Below, piece after piece: positions 1 through 8,925 of a stretch of 64,000 nucleotides of DNA (positions within the stretch are counted from its first letter, which is position 1; each line of letters starts with the position of its first letter). The notes beneath the pieces were generated by a model, which ran no database searches, had not been told where the DNA came from, and worked only from the letters and a program-made list of their open reading frames with translations. Position numbers and translations under genes: made by a program. Where the stretch lies: positions 62,001 to 126,000 of the forward strand of contig NZ_LOHS01000088.1 of assembly GCF_001642995.1 (NCBI RefSeq), read 5' to 3'. This DNA comes from Streptomyces jeddahensis (GTDB lineage: Bacteria; Actinomycetota; Actinomycetes; Streptomycetales; Streptomycetaceae).

Positions 1-695
1 CGGAAGACACCGGTGCAGGCTTCCTCGTATTCGCTCTGGCGCGTCGCGAAGCCCGCCCGGTACACGCCGTTGTTGACGTCACGGTAGATGTCCGCCATGA
101 CCTCGTCGATCTCGTCGCGCAACCGTTCCGGATAGAGGTCGGGCGCGCCCGGGCGGTGCAAGGCCGTCCACTCGGTGGCGAAGTCCAGCGTGATCTGCTG
201 GAAGTCGTTGGTGACGAGCCGGCCGCTGGGTACGTCCACGATCGCCGGCACGCTGACGCCGTCGGGGTAGCCGGTCTCGCGGGCGTCGTAGGCCTCGCTG
301 AGGTAGCGGATGCCGAGCACGGGATCGCGGCCGTCGGGGTCGAGCGTGAAACGCCAGCTGCGGTCGTCCTGGATGGGATCCGCCACGGCCAGGGAGAGAG
401 CGCTCTCGAGACCCAGCAGGCGACGCGAGACCAGGGAACGGCTCGCCCATGGGCAGGCACGGCTGGCCACCAGGCGGTAGCGGCCTGCCTCGACCGGCCA
501 GCCGTCCCTTCCGTCCGCGGTGATGCGGTCCGTGAAGTGGCTCCTGGACCGGGTGAAGGTCCTGCGCCCGTACTCGGCGTTGCCTCCGTCGCCGCTACTG
601 TCGCCGCCGTTGTGGCCGTGGTCGAGGCTGTTGCCGCCGTTGTGGCTGTGGCTGTTGCCGTCGCGGCGGCGGCTGCCGGGGTCGGTCCGGCTCAT
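1..695 (-). CDS. Glutathionyl-hydroquinone reductase-like GST (Xi class), partial
   Basis: The gene runs off the left edge, so only the N-terminal ~231 residues are visible. The core reads ACPWASR (catalytic Cys-Pro-Trp of Xi-class GSTs), preceded by ITADGRDGWPVEAGRYRL and followed by ADPIQDDRSWRF and VNNGVYRAGFA, all hallmarks of the YqjG/ECM4 family that removes glutathione, or in actinomycetes probably mycothiol, from quinone conjugates. The ATG at 695 has an AGGGAGA ribosome site. Unusual: residues ~13-40 form a low-complexity His/Asn/Gly/Asp-rich extension that I do not expect in this family. A second, CPYC-type family member lies at 35.9 kb. The family call is confident; the in vivo substrate is inferred. 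Confidence 0.88.
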   Translation of the reverse strand, partial: MSRTDPGSRRRDGNSHSHNGGNSLDHGHNGGDSSGDGGNAEYGRRTFTRSRSHFTDRITADGRDGWPVEAGRYRLVASRACPWASRSLVSRRLLGLESALSLAVADPIQDDRSWRFTLDPDGRDPVLGIRYLSEAYDARETGYPDGVSVPAIVDVPSGRLVTNDFQQITLDFATEWTALHRPGAPDLYPERLRDEIDEVMADIYRDVNNGVYRAGFATRQSEYEEACTGVF

Positions 696-906
696 TCCTG
701 GTCTCCCTTCTGAGCCTGTGGGAAGTGATGCCTGTGAGACCAGTGCGACTTGTGTCTGGTCGGGCCGGTCAGAAGGCGTCATAGGACGAGTGCCCCTATT
801 CCGTCCTCTTCCGCCTGCTCGTTTCCACTCCACGTCGGTGTCCGGCCATGCCGTCGGAGCGTCGACGTCGTAGGTAGCGTGTGGTCTCGCTGATGTCGTG
901 AGGTCG

Positions 907-1299
907 ATGACGAGATACGAGGAGTGCGGCGTGCTCAGTGGCGTGCTGATCGGAGAGAGCCTGCGTGTGGGCAGTGTGCTGAACAGCGTTCCCCTGCACG
1001 TCACGTCGGTGCGGAGGATCGAGGTCGGCGATGCGGCGGACGGGCAGCCCGGGCGCTGGACCCTGCTGGACTTCCAGGCCCCGGAGGCCGACGCGGAGCG
1101 GCTGGCCGAGGCGATCGCCGGGTGCCTGGAGCCGACGGGCGGGTGGTACGTCAACTACAACACCACGACCGAGGCGTTCGTGGTGTTCGCCGGTCGTGTT
1201 TTCCGCTACCCACGAGGGGATGCCGCCTCGCGGGCCGAGGTGCAGGCGTACGGCCGCTCGGTCGGCGTTCCCGACCAGCAACTGGACTGGGAGGACTGA
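907..1299 (+). CDS. Conserved hypothetical protein, ~130 aa
   Basis: A soluble protein of about 130 residues starting MTRYEECGVLSG and ending VPDQQLDWED. It contains GWYVNYNT and VVFAGRVFRYPRGD and has no signal peptide, membrane segment or recognisable catalytic motif. Similar short proteins of unknown function are, as far as I recall, common in Streptomyces. The ATG at 907 was preferred to an in-frame GTG at 898. It stands alone, divergent from the GST gene, with a 210-base gap between them. No function can be assigned. Confidence 0.7.
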   Translation: MTRYEECGVLSGVLIGESLRVGSVLNSVPLHVTSVRRIEVGDAADGQPGRWTLLDFQAPEADAERLAEAIAGCLEPTGGWYVNYNTTTEAFVVFAGRVFRYPRGDAASRAEVQAYGRSVGVPDQQLDWED

Positions 1300-1447
1300 G
1301 CATCCGCCGTCCGCAGGCGCGGAATGCTTCGCGGCCAGACGCGGCATCCGACGCCGAAGCCGGACGCCGAGGCGGGCCGGTCCGTGGCGGGCGGGCGATA
1401 CCGGTGCCGGTGGTGCACCGGTCGCCCGTTCGCGTCGTTCCCGTGCC

Positions 1448-1747
1448 TCAGCCCAGTACCACCGAGGCAGCCGCCGCGATGATGGTGGCGAGTGAGGTCG
1501 CGAGCATGGCCGCTCGGACGGTGAGGCCGTTCAGCTCGCCCGGCTGCGCCGCGTACGCAAGGGTGGTCCAGCCGGGGGCGGAAAGGTTCCTGCGTACTGT
1601 CTGATCATCGGTGCGACGTTTCTCCGACTCGCGCAGCTGTTCACACCACGGGCAGTCCTCCGCGTGACCGACGGGGCTGTCCAGCCAGTAGGCCCCTGTG
1701 AGCTGCGCGTCGGGCGTCGGAATCGGATTACCAGCAGAAGCGTTCAT
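1448..1747 (-). CDS. Small membrane protein with a His/Cys motif
   Basis: About 99 residues starting MNASAGNPIPTPDAQ. The middle carries GHAEDCPWCEQL, a CxxC motif with a nearby His that could bind a metal or be redox active. The C-terminus (LTVRAAMLATSLATIIAAAA) is one predicted transmembrane helix ending almost at the stop codon, so the protein is probably tail-anchored with the Cys motif in the cytosol. An upstream in-frame ATG at 1786 exists, but MNASAG is the more natural start. I do not recognise a named family. It lies between convergent and tandem neighbours without an obvious operon. Confidence 0.6.
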   Translation of the reverse strand: MNASAGNPIPTPDAQLTGAYWLDSPVGHAEDCPWCEQLRESEKRRTDDQTVRRNLSAPGWTTLAYAAQPGELNGLTVRAAMLATSLATIIAAAASVVLG

Positions 1748-1949
1748 GCTTTGACCAACGTCCGTCGCGATCGCGTGGCAATGCATCCGAGTGGTTCTGC
1801 AACCGTCCCGTTATCAAGGTCTCGATTTCTGTCGATCACTCGACGTACGCCTGATCGAGGCCGGCGCTGCCCCCCTGCCACGGCGCGGCCCGGTGCATCT
1901 GTGCCCACCCTCTCCGCTGCCCGCCACGGCACCGTCACCCGTCGGGCCG

Positions 1950-4004
1950 TCAGACCCGGCGCACCACATGGATCAGGTACTCCTTGCGGTTGAGCGGGTT
2001 GTGGTCGGTGCGCGGGCGTGTCGGTGGTGTGCCCCGGACCGGTTCGTAGCGGTCGAAGGCGCATTCCAGTACGCCCTCACCGCGCGTCAGGCCTGGCAGC
2101 AGTTGCTCCAGTTCGTGCACCCGGGCGGCGGGGATGTCGCCTTCCAGCGCGGTGGTCGTCCCGTGCGTGGACGGTGTACGCGGGACGGCACGCAGCCGAG
2201 CCAGTACGGGAAGCAGCGGTCCGAAAAGATCGGACGGGATCTCGAGCCGGAACCGGTGCATCGGTTCGTACACCGTGGTGCCGGCCTGGCGCAGGGCGGT
2301 CATCAGGACGAGCGGTGTCAGATTGCGGAAATCGCCGGCCGTACTCGACATGCTCTTGTCGAAGACGCCGTGGGAATGGCTCTGCCGCGCCCAATAGCCC
2401 GAGTGCGTCATGGTGACCGTGCAGTCCGTGACCTGCCATCCGTGCATTCCCTCGCGCAGGGTGTCGTGGACGGTTTCCTCCACCGCCTTGATGAACGAGA
2501 ACGGCATGGAACCGAGTTCGACCTCCAGGCGGAAAGTGATCCCTGAGCCGATGGGTGCCGGATCGATCCGGAGCCCGACTGTGGCGAGAAACGGATTGGT
2601 CTGCTTTCCGATCATCTCGGCGGCAGAACCCGTACCCGCGGGCCGCTCGATGCAGATGGTCGTCGACTCGCGGAAGGTGACGTCCAAGCCGAAGTCATCC
2701 GCCAGCGTCGCCTGGATGACCTCTTTCTGCACTTCACCGTAGAGCGAAACGGACACCTCCTGGCGCACGTCGTCCTGCCGCAGATTGATCAGCGGATCCT
2801 GTTCGGCGAGCTGGGCCAGTGCGGTATGCAGCGCACCCTTGTCGGTGGGGTGGCCGGGAATCACGACCGTTTCGAGGGTCGGTGGAGCGAAGTGGCCGCC
2901 CGCCGAGGGGATCTCGCGCGGCACGCCGATCTCGTCGCCGATGCGGATGTCGCCGAGGCCCCAGAGCTTCCCGATCTGCCCAGCCGTGACGGACGATCGC
3001 CGGACGGCCGAGCCGTGCTCGAACACGCTGATCGCGGTGACTTTCGCTGCCTCGTCTGTCCGGTTTCCCACCGGATTCCGTTCATGCGGATTTCCGGGAT
3101 CGCTGTCGTGTTTCCCGTGGGCGTGGCGGAAGTTCAGCGTGTCCCGCGTGCGCACGGTTCCAGAGATCATCCGTACGTATGCGATCTTCTCCCCGGCCGG
3201 ACCGCGTTCGACCTTGAACACGGTGCCGGAGACCGGCCCGTCCACATCGCCCTGCGCCGCAGGCAGCAGTTCCTTGATACCGGCCATCAGCGCATCCACC
3301 CCCGCGCCTGTGATGGCTGAGCCGAAGAACACCGGGTGGACCGTCGCCTGCCGGGTCTGTGCCGCCAGTTGGTCGTGGAGCCGTTCGTGCGAAAGGGTCG
3401 TCTCATCCTCGACATAAGCGGCAAGGAGCGCGTCGTCCGGATCGGCGAGCACGTCCACCAGCAGGGACCTGAATTCCTTGTCGTCTGCGGCGTAGGGCGT
3501 GTACCGGGCATCGCGGGTGCCGAGCCCGTCCGTCGAGCCCATCGGGATCGACGACGGGCCGAGTTTCTCTGAGATGCGCCGTAGTACGCCGTCGTATTGC
3601 GCGCCGCTGCGGTCGATCTTGTTCACGAAAACCAGCGTGGGAATGCGCAACCGCTGCAGCGTCCGCATCAGTACGCGGGTCTGCGCCTGTACGCCTTCCA
3701 CAGCGGAGACGACGAGCACCGCGCCGTCGAGCACAGTGAGCACCCGCTCCACCTCGGCGATGAAATCCGGGTGGCCGGGGGTGTCGATCAGATTCACCGT
3801 GATGTCGTCGATGGCGAAGGAGACGACGGCGGACTTGATCGTGATGCCCCGTTGCCGTTCCAGTGCCAGGGAATCCGTCTGAGTGCTGCCCTGGTCGACG
3901 CTGCCGATCTCGTCGATGACACCGGTGGCGTGCAGCAGTCGTTCGGTCAGGCTCGTCTTACCGGCGTCGACGTGCGCGAGAATTCCCAAGTTCAGTGTTT
4001 TCAC
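1950..4004 (-). CDS. otrA: Ribosomal protection tetracycline-resistance-type GTPase (Otr(A)-like)
   Basis: A 684-residue EF-G-like GTPase. It opens with KTLNLGILAHVDAGKTSLTE (P loop), then RGITI, the DTPGH switch and NKID, and ends with NPLNRKEYLIHVVRRV, the tail typical of Otr(A). Length and order (GTPase, beta barrel, EF-G domains IV and V) match ribosomal protection proteins that displace tetracyclines from the 30S A site. The start is GTG at 4004, preceded by AAGGA ~11 bases upstream and overlapped by a short leader ORF. Divergent from a methyltransferase. The drug specificity, or a housekeeping role, is inferred only; such genes occur in producers and non-producers alike. Confidence 0.88.
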   Translation of the reverse strand: MKTLNLGILAHVDAGKTSLTERLLHATGVIDEIGSVDQGSTQTDSLALERQRGITIKSAVVSFAIDDITVNLIDTPGHPDFIAEVERVLTVLDGAVLVVSAVEGVQAQTRVLMRTLQRLRIPTLVFVNKIDRSGAQYDGVLRRISEKLGPSSIPMGSTDGLGTRDARYTPYAADDKEFRSLLVDVLADPDDALLAAYVEDETTLSHERLHDQLAAQTRQATVHPVFFGSAITGAGVDALMAGIKELLPAAQGDVDGPVSGTVFKVERGPAGEKIAYVRMISGTVRTRDTLNFRHAHGKHDSDPGNPHERNPVGNRTDEAAKVTAISVFEHGSAVRRSSVTAGQIGKLWGLGDIRIGDEIGVPREIPSAGGHFAPPTLETVVIPGHPTDKGALHTALAQLAEQDPLINLRQDDVRQEVSVSLYGEVQKEVIQATLADDFGLDVTFRESTTICIERPAGTGSAAEMIGKQTNPFLATVGLRIDPAPIGSGITFRLEVELGSMPFSFIKAVEETVHDTLREGMHGWQVTDCTVTMTHSGYWARQSHSHGVFDKSMSSTAGDFRNLTPLVLMTALRQAGTTVYEPMHRFRLEIPSDLFGPLLPVLARLRAVPRTPSTHGTTTALEGDIPAARVHELEQLLPGLTRGEGVLECAFDRYEPVRGTPPTRPRTDHNPLNRKEYLIHVVRRV

Positions 4005-4068
4005 TGCGTGCCATGTCCTTCGGATACGTGACGATTCCGTGCTTGGTGGACATGAACGCAGTGCGCAT
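3958..4068 (-). CDS. 36-codon leader ORF overlapping the otrA start
   Basis: ATG at 4068 follows a strong AAGGAG with a 6-base spacer. It encodes MRTAFMSTKHGIVTYPKDMA and continues to an Arg-rich end (RARRRR), stopping at TAA 3960-3958, about 45 bases inside otrA in another frame. The leader has a far better ribosome site than otrA itself. Ribosomes translating or stalling here would control access to the otrA GTG at 4004. Leader peptides upstream of ribosome-targeting resistance genes are established (tet(M), erm, WhiB7-type targets); the role here is inferred from position and signal strength. Confidence 0.6.
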   Translation of the reverse strand: MRTAFMSTKHGIVTYPKDMARSENTELGNSRARRRR

Positions 4069-4192
4069 GTACTGCTCCTTGGTGGTCAGTCGGTAGTTCG
4101 GTCTTCGGTAGTGCAGCAGACGGGCCGACCGGCGGGCAACCGAATTGTTCCGTTCCCAATTCGGTGGCGCTACGGGGGAGGGGGTCGCTAGC

Positions 4193-5119
4193 GTGACGCC
4201 GGTGATCTACGAGCATCCATTGGCCTATCTGCTCGGCCTGGAAGGCATAGCCCTGTTGCGTTCGTTCACCGGCGAGGGAGGCCGCGAGTTCGGAGACCGC
4301 GAGTTCGTCGACTCGCGCATCGCCGAGATGCGCAAGCTGCTCCACGACGAGTCGCTGGCCGGCGCGGCCGTGGAGGTCGCTCGCGTGAGCACGGTCGACG
4401 GCTACCGCATCTGGTCGGAAACGTATGACGGCCCCAACTCGGCGTTCGCCTTCGACGAGCCCGTGGTCAAGGAGATCGTCGCCGAGCTGCCGAAGGGCGT
4501 CGCCCTGGACGCCGCGTGCGGCACCGGGCGGATCGGCGCCCTGCTGGCCGAGCAGGGCCACCAGGTCATCGGCGTCGACAGCTCGCCCGACATGCTCGCG
4601 CGGGCACGTGAACGGGTGCCGGACGGCGCGTTCCACCTGGGCGACCTGCACCGGCTGCCGGTGGCCGACGACGCCGTGGATCTGGTCGTCTGCTGCCTGG
4701 CGTTGACGCATGTTCCCGACCTCAAGCTGGTCATGGCGGAGTTCGCCCGGGTACTGCGGCCGGGCGGACACCTGGTGATCGCCGACATGCATCCGGAGTG
4801 GGTGGCGCGGGGCTCGATTCCGCCCGTGCGCCTGCCGGACGGGCGACCGGGACGGCTGGAGACCTACCGCCACCCGACCGGGGACTACCTGCGCGCCGCG
4901 CTCCCGGTGGGGTTGCAGGTGCGCCGGTGTGAGGAACCCGTGGAACCGGCGGGCAAACGGTCGCAGGCGGAGGATCCGCCCAGGGCACGCATGACGGAAC
5001 TGGGGCCGTGGGAACTGTGGCCCTGGTGTCTGGCGGACCTGGTGCCTGAAGCGGCGGGGGCCGCCAACGCCGGAGTTCCAGCGGTGATCATCTGGCATTT
5101 CCAGCTGGCTGGGCCCTGA
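4193..5119 (+). CDS. SAM-dependent methyltransferase, class I
   Basis: A 308-residue protein with the Rossmann motif I VALDAACGTGRIGALL, acidic motif DSSPDML, and post-motif LRPGGHLVIADMHPEW, matching Methyltransf_11/25 small-molecule methyltransferases. GTG at 4193 follows GGGGGAGGGGG with good spacing. An N-terminal helical stretch of ~70 residues before the fold may form a lid over the substrate. It is divergent from the otrA leader, sharing a ~120-base promoter region, so a joint role in drug response is conceivable but unproven. The substrate is unknown. Confidence 0.8.
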   Translation: MTPVIYEHPLAYLLGLEGIALLRSFTGEGGREFGDREFVDSRIAEMRKLLHDESLAGAAVEVARVSTVDGYRIWSETYDGPNSAFAFDEPVVKEIVAELPKGVALDAACGTGRIGALLAEQGHQVIGVDSSPDMLARARERVPDGAFHLGDLHRLPVADDAVDLVVCCLALTHVPDLKLVMAEFARVLRPGGHLVIADMHPEWVARGSIPPVRLPDGRPGRLETYRHPTGDYLRAALPVGLQVRRCEEPVEPAGKRSQAEDPPRARMTELGPWELWPWCLADLVPEAAGAANAGVPAVIIWHFQLAGP

Positions 5120-5187
5120 GGCCGACCGCGTGAGGTCGACCGGGCCGTGAGAGGGGTCTGAGACGCCGCTGAGAGCGGTCTGAGACG

Positions 5188-5228
5188 CCGCTGTCCGGGC
5201 GCGCCCCCACGACGCACCCGGACAGCGG
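5188..5228. terminator. Bidirectional terminator-like hairpin
   Basis: A perfect 12-bp inverted repeat (CCGCTGTCCGGG at 5188, CCCGGACAGCGG at 5217) lies between the convergent methyltransferase and GH42 genes. A 16-base direct repeat (GGTCTGAGACGCCGCT) occurs at ~5155 and ~5177, the second copy running into the left arm of the hairpin. No long T tract, as is usual for Streptomyces terminators. Confidence 0.65.
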
Positions 5229-5332
5229 GTTCCGGCTCAGCGGCGCGCCGTCCCGGCATGAACACGGCCGGGACAGCCGCCCCGTCGGCCTACCGGTGCG
5301 CCCCGAACCAGGCGAAAACCGACCAGCAGCTT

Positions 5333-7408
5333 TCAGCCGTCGAGGCGTACGACCCGCACGGCGCCCGCGGGCACCGCGAGGCGGCCTGCGGCGCGCTCGC
5401 CCGTCAGCAGCTCGGTGCCGTGGGATTCCAGCGGCACCTTGGCGTCCGAAGCCGTGTGGTTGATCGCGAACAGATAGGTGCCGGACTCGCCGGAGCGGGT
5501 CACCACCTCCACGTCGCGGGGGAGGTCGGCGCGCGGCGCGATCCTCGCGTCGTCGCAGGCCCAGCCCAGGAGGACGTCCAGGTCGCGAGGCGCGAGACGC
5601 GTGGAGACATACCAGGCCGTGCCCTTGCCGAGGCGGTTGCGGGTGACGGCCGGGCCTCCGGCGGCGAGCCCGTCCGCGTACGTCCAGACGGTGTCCGCGC
5701 CGCGCGGGGTGACGAACTCCGTCCACACGTCGGCGGAGAGCTCGGAGCCGTCCTCCGCGGTGATCCGGACCTTCTCACCCTCCAGCAGCGGCGAGAACTC
5801 CTCGACGGTCAGACCGAGCACGTCCCGCAGGGCTCCCGGGTACGGGCCCTCGTGGACGGCGTCGTGCTCGTCGACGATGCCGGAGAAGTAAGAGACGACG
5901 AGGGTGCCGCCGTTCTCGACGTACGCGCGGAGGTTCCGGCCCGCGGCCTCGGTGGCCAGGTAGAGCGCCGGGACGACGACAAGGGGATACGCCGACAAGT
6001 CGCTTTCGGGGTGGGCGAAGTCGACCGTGAGGTGGCGGTCGTACAGCGCCTCGTAGAACGCGTCGGCACGCTCGCGTGCGTCGTGGTCCTCGCTGGGCCG
6101 CCACTCCAGGGACTGCGCCCACCAGGACTGCCAGTCCCACACCATCGCGACGTCGGCGACGGTCCGCGTACCCTGCAGCGACCTCAACGCCTCGACGTCC
6201 GCGCCCAATTGGACCACCTCGCGCCACACCCGCGAGTCCGTGCCGGCGTGCGGCAGCATCGCCGAGTGGAACTTCTCGGCACCGCGCCGGGACTGCCGCC
6301 ACTGGAAGAACATCGCGCCGTCGGAGCCGCGCGCGACATGCGTGAGGGAATTGCGGGCCATCTGGCCGGGTGCCTTCGCCGGGTTGCGGGGCTGCCAGTT
6401 GACGCCGGACGTGGAGTGCTCGAGGAGCAGCCAGGGCGCGCCGTCGCCCACGGAGCGGGTGAGGTCGGCGGCCATCGCGAGGTTGACGTGCGTACGGCGG
6501 CCGTCGGTGATCAGGTAGTGGTCGTTGGTGACGATGTCGACCTCGCGGCCCCACGCCCAGTAGTCGACGGAGTCGCACTGGCTGAGCGCCGTCATGAAGT
6601 TGGTCGTCACCGGGACGCCGGGGGACTGGCGGTGCAGGATGTCGCGCTCGCGCACGAAGTTCTCGCGCATGGTGGCGTCGGCGAAGCGGCGGTAGTCGAG
6701 CTGCTGGGCCGGGTTGGCGGCCGTGGGCGTCAGGCGGGGCGGGTCGATCTGGTCGAAGTCGGCGTACCGCTGGCCCCAGAAGGCCGTGCCCCAGGCCTCG
6801 TTGACCGCCTCCACCGAGCCGTACGTGGTGGCCAGCCAGCGGCGGAAGTGCGCGGCGCAGCTGTCGCAGTAGCAGGCGGAGACCGGCACGCCGTACTCGT
6901 TGTGGACGTGCCACATGGCCAGTGCGGGGTGGGATCCGTAGCGCTCGGCGAGCTGTGTGGTGATGGCCGCCGCGGCCTCGCGGTAGTCCGCGTTGCTGTG
7001 GCAGATCGCGCCGCGTGAGCCGAACCCCAGACGGACGCCCTCACGGGTCACCGGCAGTGCGTCGGGATGGGCCTTGTAGAACCAGGCCGGCGGGCAGACG
7101 GTGGGGGTGCCGAGGTCGGCGCGGATGCCGTTCTCGTGCAGCAGGTCCAGGAGCCGGTCGAGCCAGCCGAAGTCGTGGACTCCGGGTTCCGGCTCGAGCA
7201 GGGCCCAGGAGAAGATCCCGACGCTCACCATGGTGACGCCGGCCTCCCGCATCAGCGCGACGTCCTCCTGCCAGACGCTCTCCGGCCACTGCTCGGGGTT
7301 GTAGTCCCCGCCGAAGGCCAGCCGGGTGAGGCCCTTGGGTGCTGCGGCCCCCGCGACCGCAGGGGGAGCCGACTTCGCGGTCTGCGCCACTTCCGAGCCG
7401 TCCGGCAT
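5333..7408 (-). CDS. GH42 beta-galactosidase
   Basis: A 691-residue cytosolic glycosidase with FGGDYNPEQWPESVW near the N-terminus, the acid/base motif WHVHNEYG, the cysteine cluster CYCDSC typical of zinc-binding GH42 enzymes, and the nucleophile motif LLLEHSTSGVNWQ. The C-terminal third has the trimerisation (GATase-like) and beta-sandwich regions of the family. ATG at 7408 follows CAGGAGAC, avoiding a longer in-frame start at 7450. It is divergent from an ABC sugar importer plus LacI regulator, so it most likely hydrolyses the imported galactoside. No signal peptide, so import precedes cleavage. Confidence 0.92.
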   Translation of the reverse strand: MPDGSEVAQTAKSAPPAVAGAAAPKGLTRLAFGGDYNPEQWPESVWQEDVALMREAGVTMVSVGIFSWALLEPEPGVHDFGWLDRLLDLLHENGIRADLGTPTVCPPAWFYKAHPDALPVTREGVRLGFGSRGAICHSNADYREAAAAITTQLAERYGSHPALAMWHVHNEYGVPVSACYCDSCAAHFRRWLATTYGSVEAVNEAWGTAFWGQRYADFDQIDPPRLTPTAANPAQQLDYRRFADATMRENFVRERDILHRQSPGVPVTTNFMTALSQCDSVDYWAWGREVDIVTNDHYLITDGRRTHVNLAMAADLTRSVGDGAPWLLLEHSTSGVNWQPRNPAKAPGQMARNSLTHVARGSDGAMFFQWRQSRRGAEKFHSAMLPHAGTDSRVWREVVQLGADVEALRSLQGTRTVADVAMVWDWQSWWAQSLEWRPSEDHDARERADAFYEALYDRHLTVDFAHPESDLSAYPLVVVPALYLATEAAGRNLRAYVENGGTLVVSYFSGIVDEHDAVHEGPYPGALRDVLGLTVEEFSPLLEGEKVRITAEDGSELSADVWTEFVTPRGADTVWTYADGLAAGGPAVTRNRLGKGTAWYVSTRLAPRDLDVLLGWACDDARIAPRADLPRDVEVVTRSGESGTYLFAINHTASDAKVPLESHGTELLTGERAAGRLAVPAGAVRVVRLDG

Positions 7409-7496
7409 GGATGTCTCCTGAAACAATCGATCAATTGGGAACGTGCACACACAGCGGCGGCGACGTCAGTCAAACATAACCGCACAGCAACAACCA

Positions 7497-7525
7497 TTGA
7501 CAAGTGTCCTGGATGTTTCTCTACT
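7497..7525 (+). promoter_or_regulatory. Promoter of the galactoside ABC operon
   Basis: TTGACA (7497-7502) is separated by 17 bases from TCTACT (7520-7525), a good -35 with a moderate -10 for the vegetative sigma factor. Transcription would start ~60 bases before the binding-protein ATG. The -10 touches a LacI-type operator. Confidence 0.65.
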
Positions 7526-7539
7526 GTGAACGCTCACAG
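7524..7539. promoter_or_regulatory. LacI-family operator
   Basis: CTGTGAACGCTCACAG is a near-perfect 16-bp palindrome with the central CG typical of LacI/GalR sites, overlapping the -10 and start region. Binding by the regulator encoded at the end of the same operon would block transcription until a sugar inducer appears. A weaker related sequence, GGGAACGTGCAC, lies near 7437 towards the GH42 gene. Confidence 0.7.
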
Positions 7540-7593
7540 AAGCATGGCAGGTCTCCGCAGCAGGTGGAGACCCAGGTCAGGGGAGATACATCC

Positions 7594-8925
7594 ATGCCGT
7601 TCACGTTGCGCCGCCGGCTCCGTCCAGCCGCTGCCACCGCCGTCGCCGTCGCTCTCGGTGCGTCCACGCTCGCCGCCTGCGGCTCCTCCGACGACGACAG
7701 CGAGGAGGCCCAGTCAGGGCCGGTCTCGCTGACGTACTGGACCTGGGCGCCGGGGATGGACAAGGTCGCGGACATCTGGAACAAGGGTCCGGGCAAGAAG
7801 GCGCAGATCAAGGTCGTGGTCAAGAAGCAGGCGTCCGGTGACACGCTCGTCACCAAGATCCTCACCGCGGCCAAGGCGGGCAAGGCCCCCGACCTGGTCC
7901 AGGCCGAGTACCAGGCCCTGGCGACCCTCGTGAGCAACGACGTGCTCGCCGACATATCCGGCGAGGTCGAGGGGGTCGACAAGGAGTTCGCCCCCGGCAT
8001 CTGGCAGCAGGTGACGCTCGGCTCGGACGCCGTCTACGCGATCCCGCAGGACTCCGCGCCGATGGCCTTCTACTACCGCGAGGACCTCTTCAAGAAGTAC
8101 GGGCTCGAGGTCCCGAAGACCTGGGACGAGTTCGCCGAGACCGCCCGCCAGCTGAAGAAGAAGGACCCAGGCAAGGACCTCACCACGTTCTCCGCCAACG
8201 ACTCCGGTCTGTTCGCCGGACTCGCACAGCAGGCCGGCGCCAAGTGGTGGACCGTCGACGGCGACAAGTGGAAGGTCGGCATCGACGACGCCGCGACGCA
8301 GAAGGTCGCCGACTTCTGGGGCGGCCTCGTCGAGGAGGACGCCATCGACAACCAGCCGATGTACACCCCGGCCTGGAACAAGGCGCTCAACACCGGCAAG
8401 CAGATCGCCTGGGTGAGCGCGGTCTGGGCGCCCGGCACCCTCACCACCGCGGCCCCCGACACCAAGGGCAAGTGGGCCATGGCGCCGCTTCCGCAGTGGA
8501 CCGAGGGCGAGTCGGTGACCGGCAGCTGGGGCGGATCCACCATCGCCGTCACCAACGACAGCAAGAACAAGGCAGCCGCGGCCAAGTTCTCCACCTGGCT
8601 CAACACCGACCCCGAGGCGCTGGCCGCGCTCGTGAAGGAGGGCGGCATCTACCCGGCCGCCACCGCCGCTCAGACCGGTGACGCACTGTCCCAGGCCCCA
8701 GAGTTCTTCTCGAACCAGCCCGACTTCTACACCGAGGCCGCCGAGATCGCGAAGAACACCGCGCCCGCCGCATGGGGCCCGAACGTGAACGTCGCCTACA
8801 CCACCTTCAAGGACGCCTTCGGCAAGGCTGCCAAGAACAAGTCCGACTTCGGCGCCGCCCTGACGACCATGCAGGACGCCACCGTCGCGGACCTCAAGAA
8901 GCAGGGCTTCGAGGTCGCTGAGTGA
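7594..8925 (+). CDS. ABC transporter sugar-binding lipoprotein
   Basis: A 443-residue family-1 solute-binding protein. The signal peptide has RRRLRP followed by a hydrophobic stretch and lipobox LAAC with the lipidated Cys at ~29. The mature part starts with SLTYWTWAPGMDKVADIWN and contains the extracellular sugar-binding protein pattern (YAIPQDSAPMAFYYR, GSWGGSTIAV). The ATG at 7594 follows GGGGAGA. It overlaps the next gene by GTGA, starting a four-gene operon with two permeases and a LacI repressor. No ATPase is encoded here, so it probably uses a shared MsiK-type ATPase, as is known for Streptomyces. A galactoside ligand is inferred from the GH42 neighbour. Confidence 0.9.
   Translation: MPFTLRRRLRPAAATAVAVALGASTLAACGSSDDDSEEAQSGPVSLTYWTWAPGMDKVADIWNKGPGKKAQIKVVVKKQASGDTLVTKILTAAKAGKAPDLVQAEYQALATLVSNDVLADISGEVEGVDKEFAPGIWQQVTLGSDAVYAIPQDSAPMAFYYREDLFKKYGLEVPKTWDEFAETARQLKKKDPGKDLTTFSANDSGLFAGLAQQAGAKWWTVDGDKWKVGIDDAATQKVADFWGGLVEEDAIDNQPMYTPAWNKALNTGKQIAWVSAVWAPGTLTTAAPDTKGKWAMAPLPQWTEGESVTGSWGGSTIAVTNDSKNKAAAAKFSTWLNTDPEALAALVKEGGIYPAATAAQTGDALSQAPEFFSNQPDFYTEAAEIAKNTAPAAWGPNVNVAYTTFKDAFGKAAKNKSDFGAALTTMQDATVADLKKQGFEVAE

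Noticed and set aside
541..695. Suspected frameshift in the low-complexity start of the GST gene
   Set aside because: Careful re-reading of the complement shows the ATG at 695 is in frame with the CPW core, so no lesion exists.
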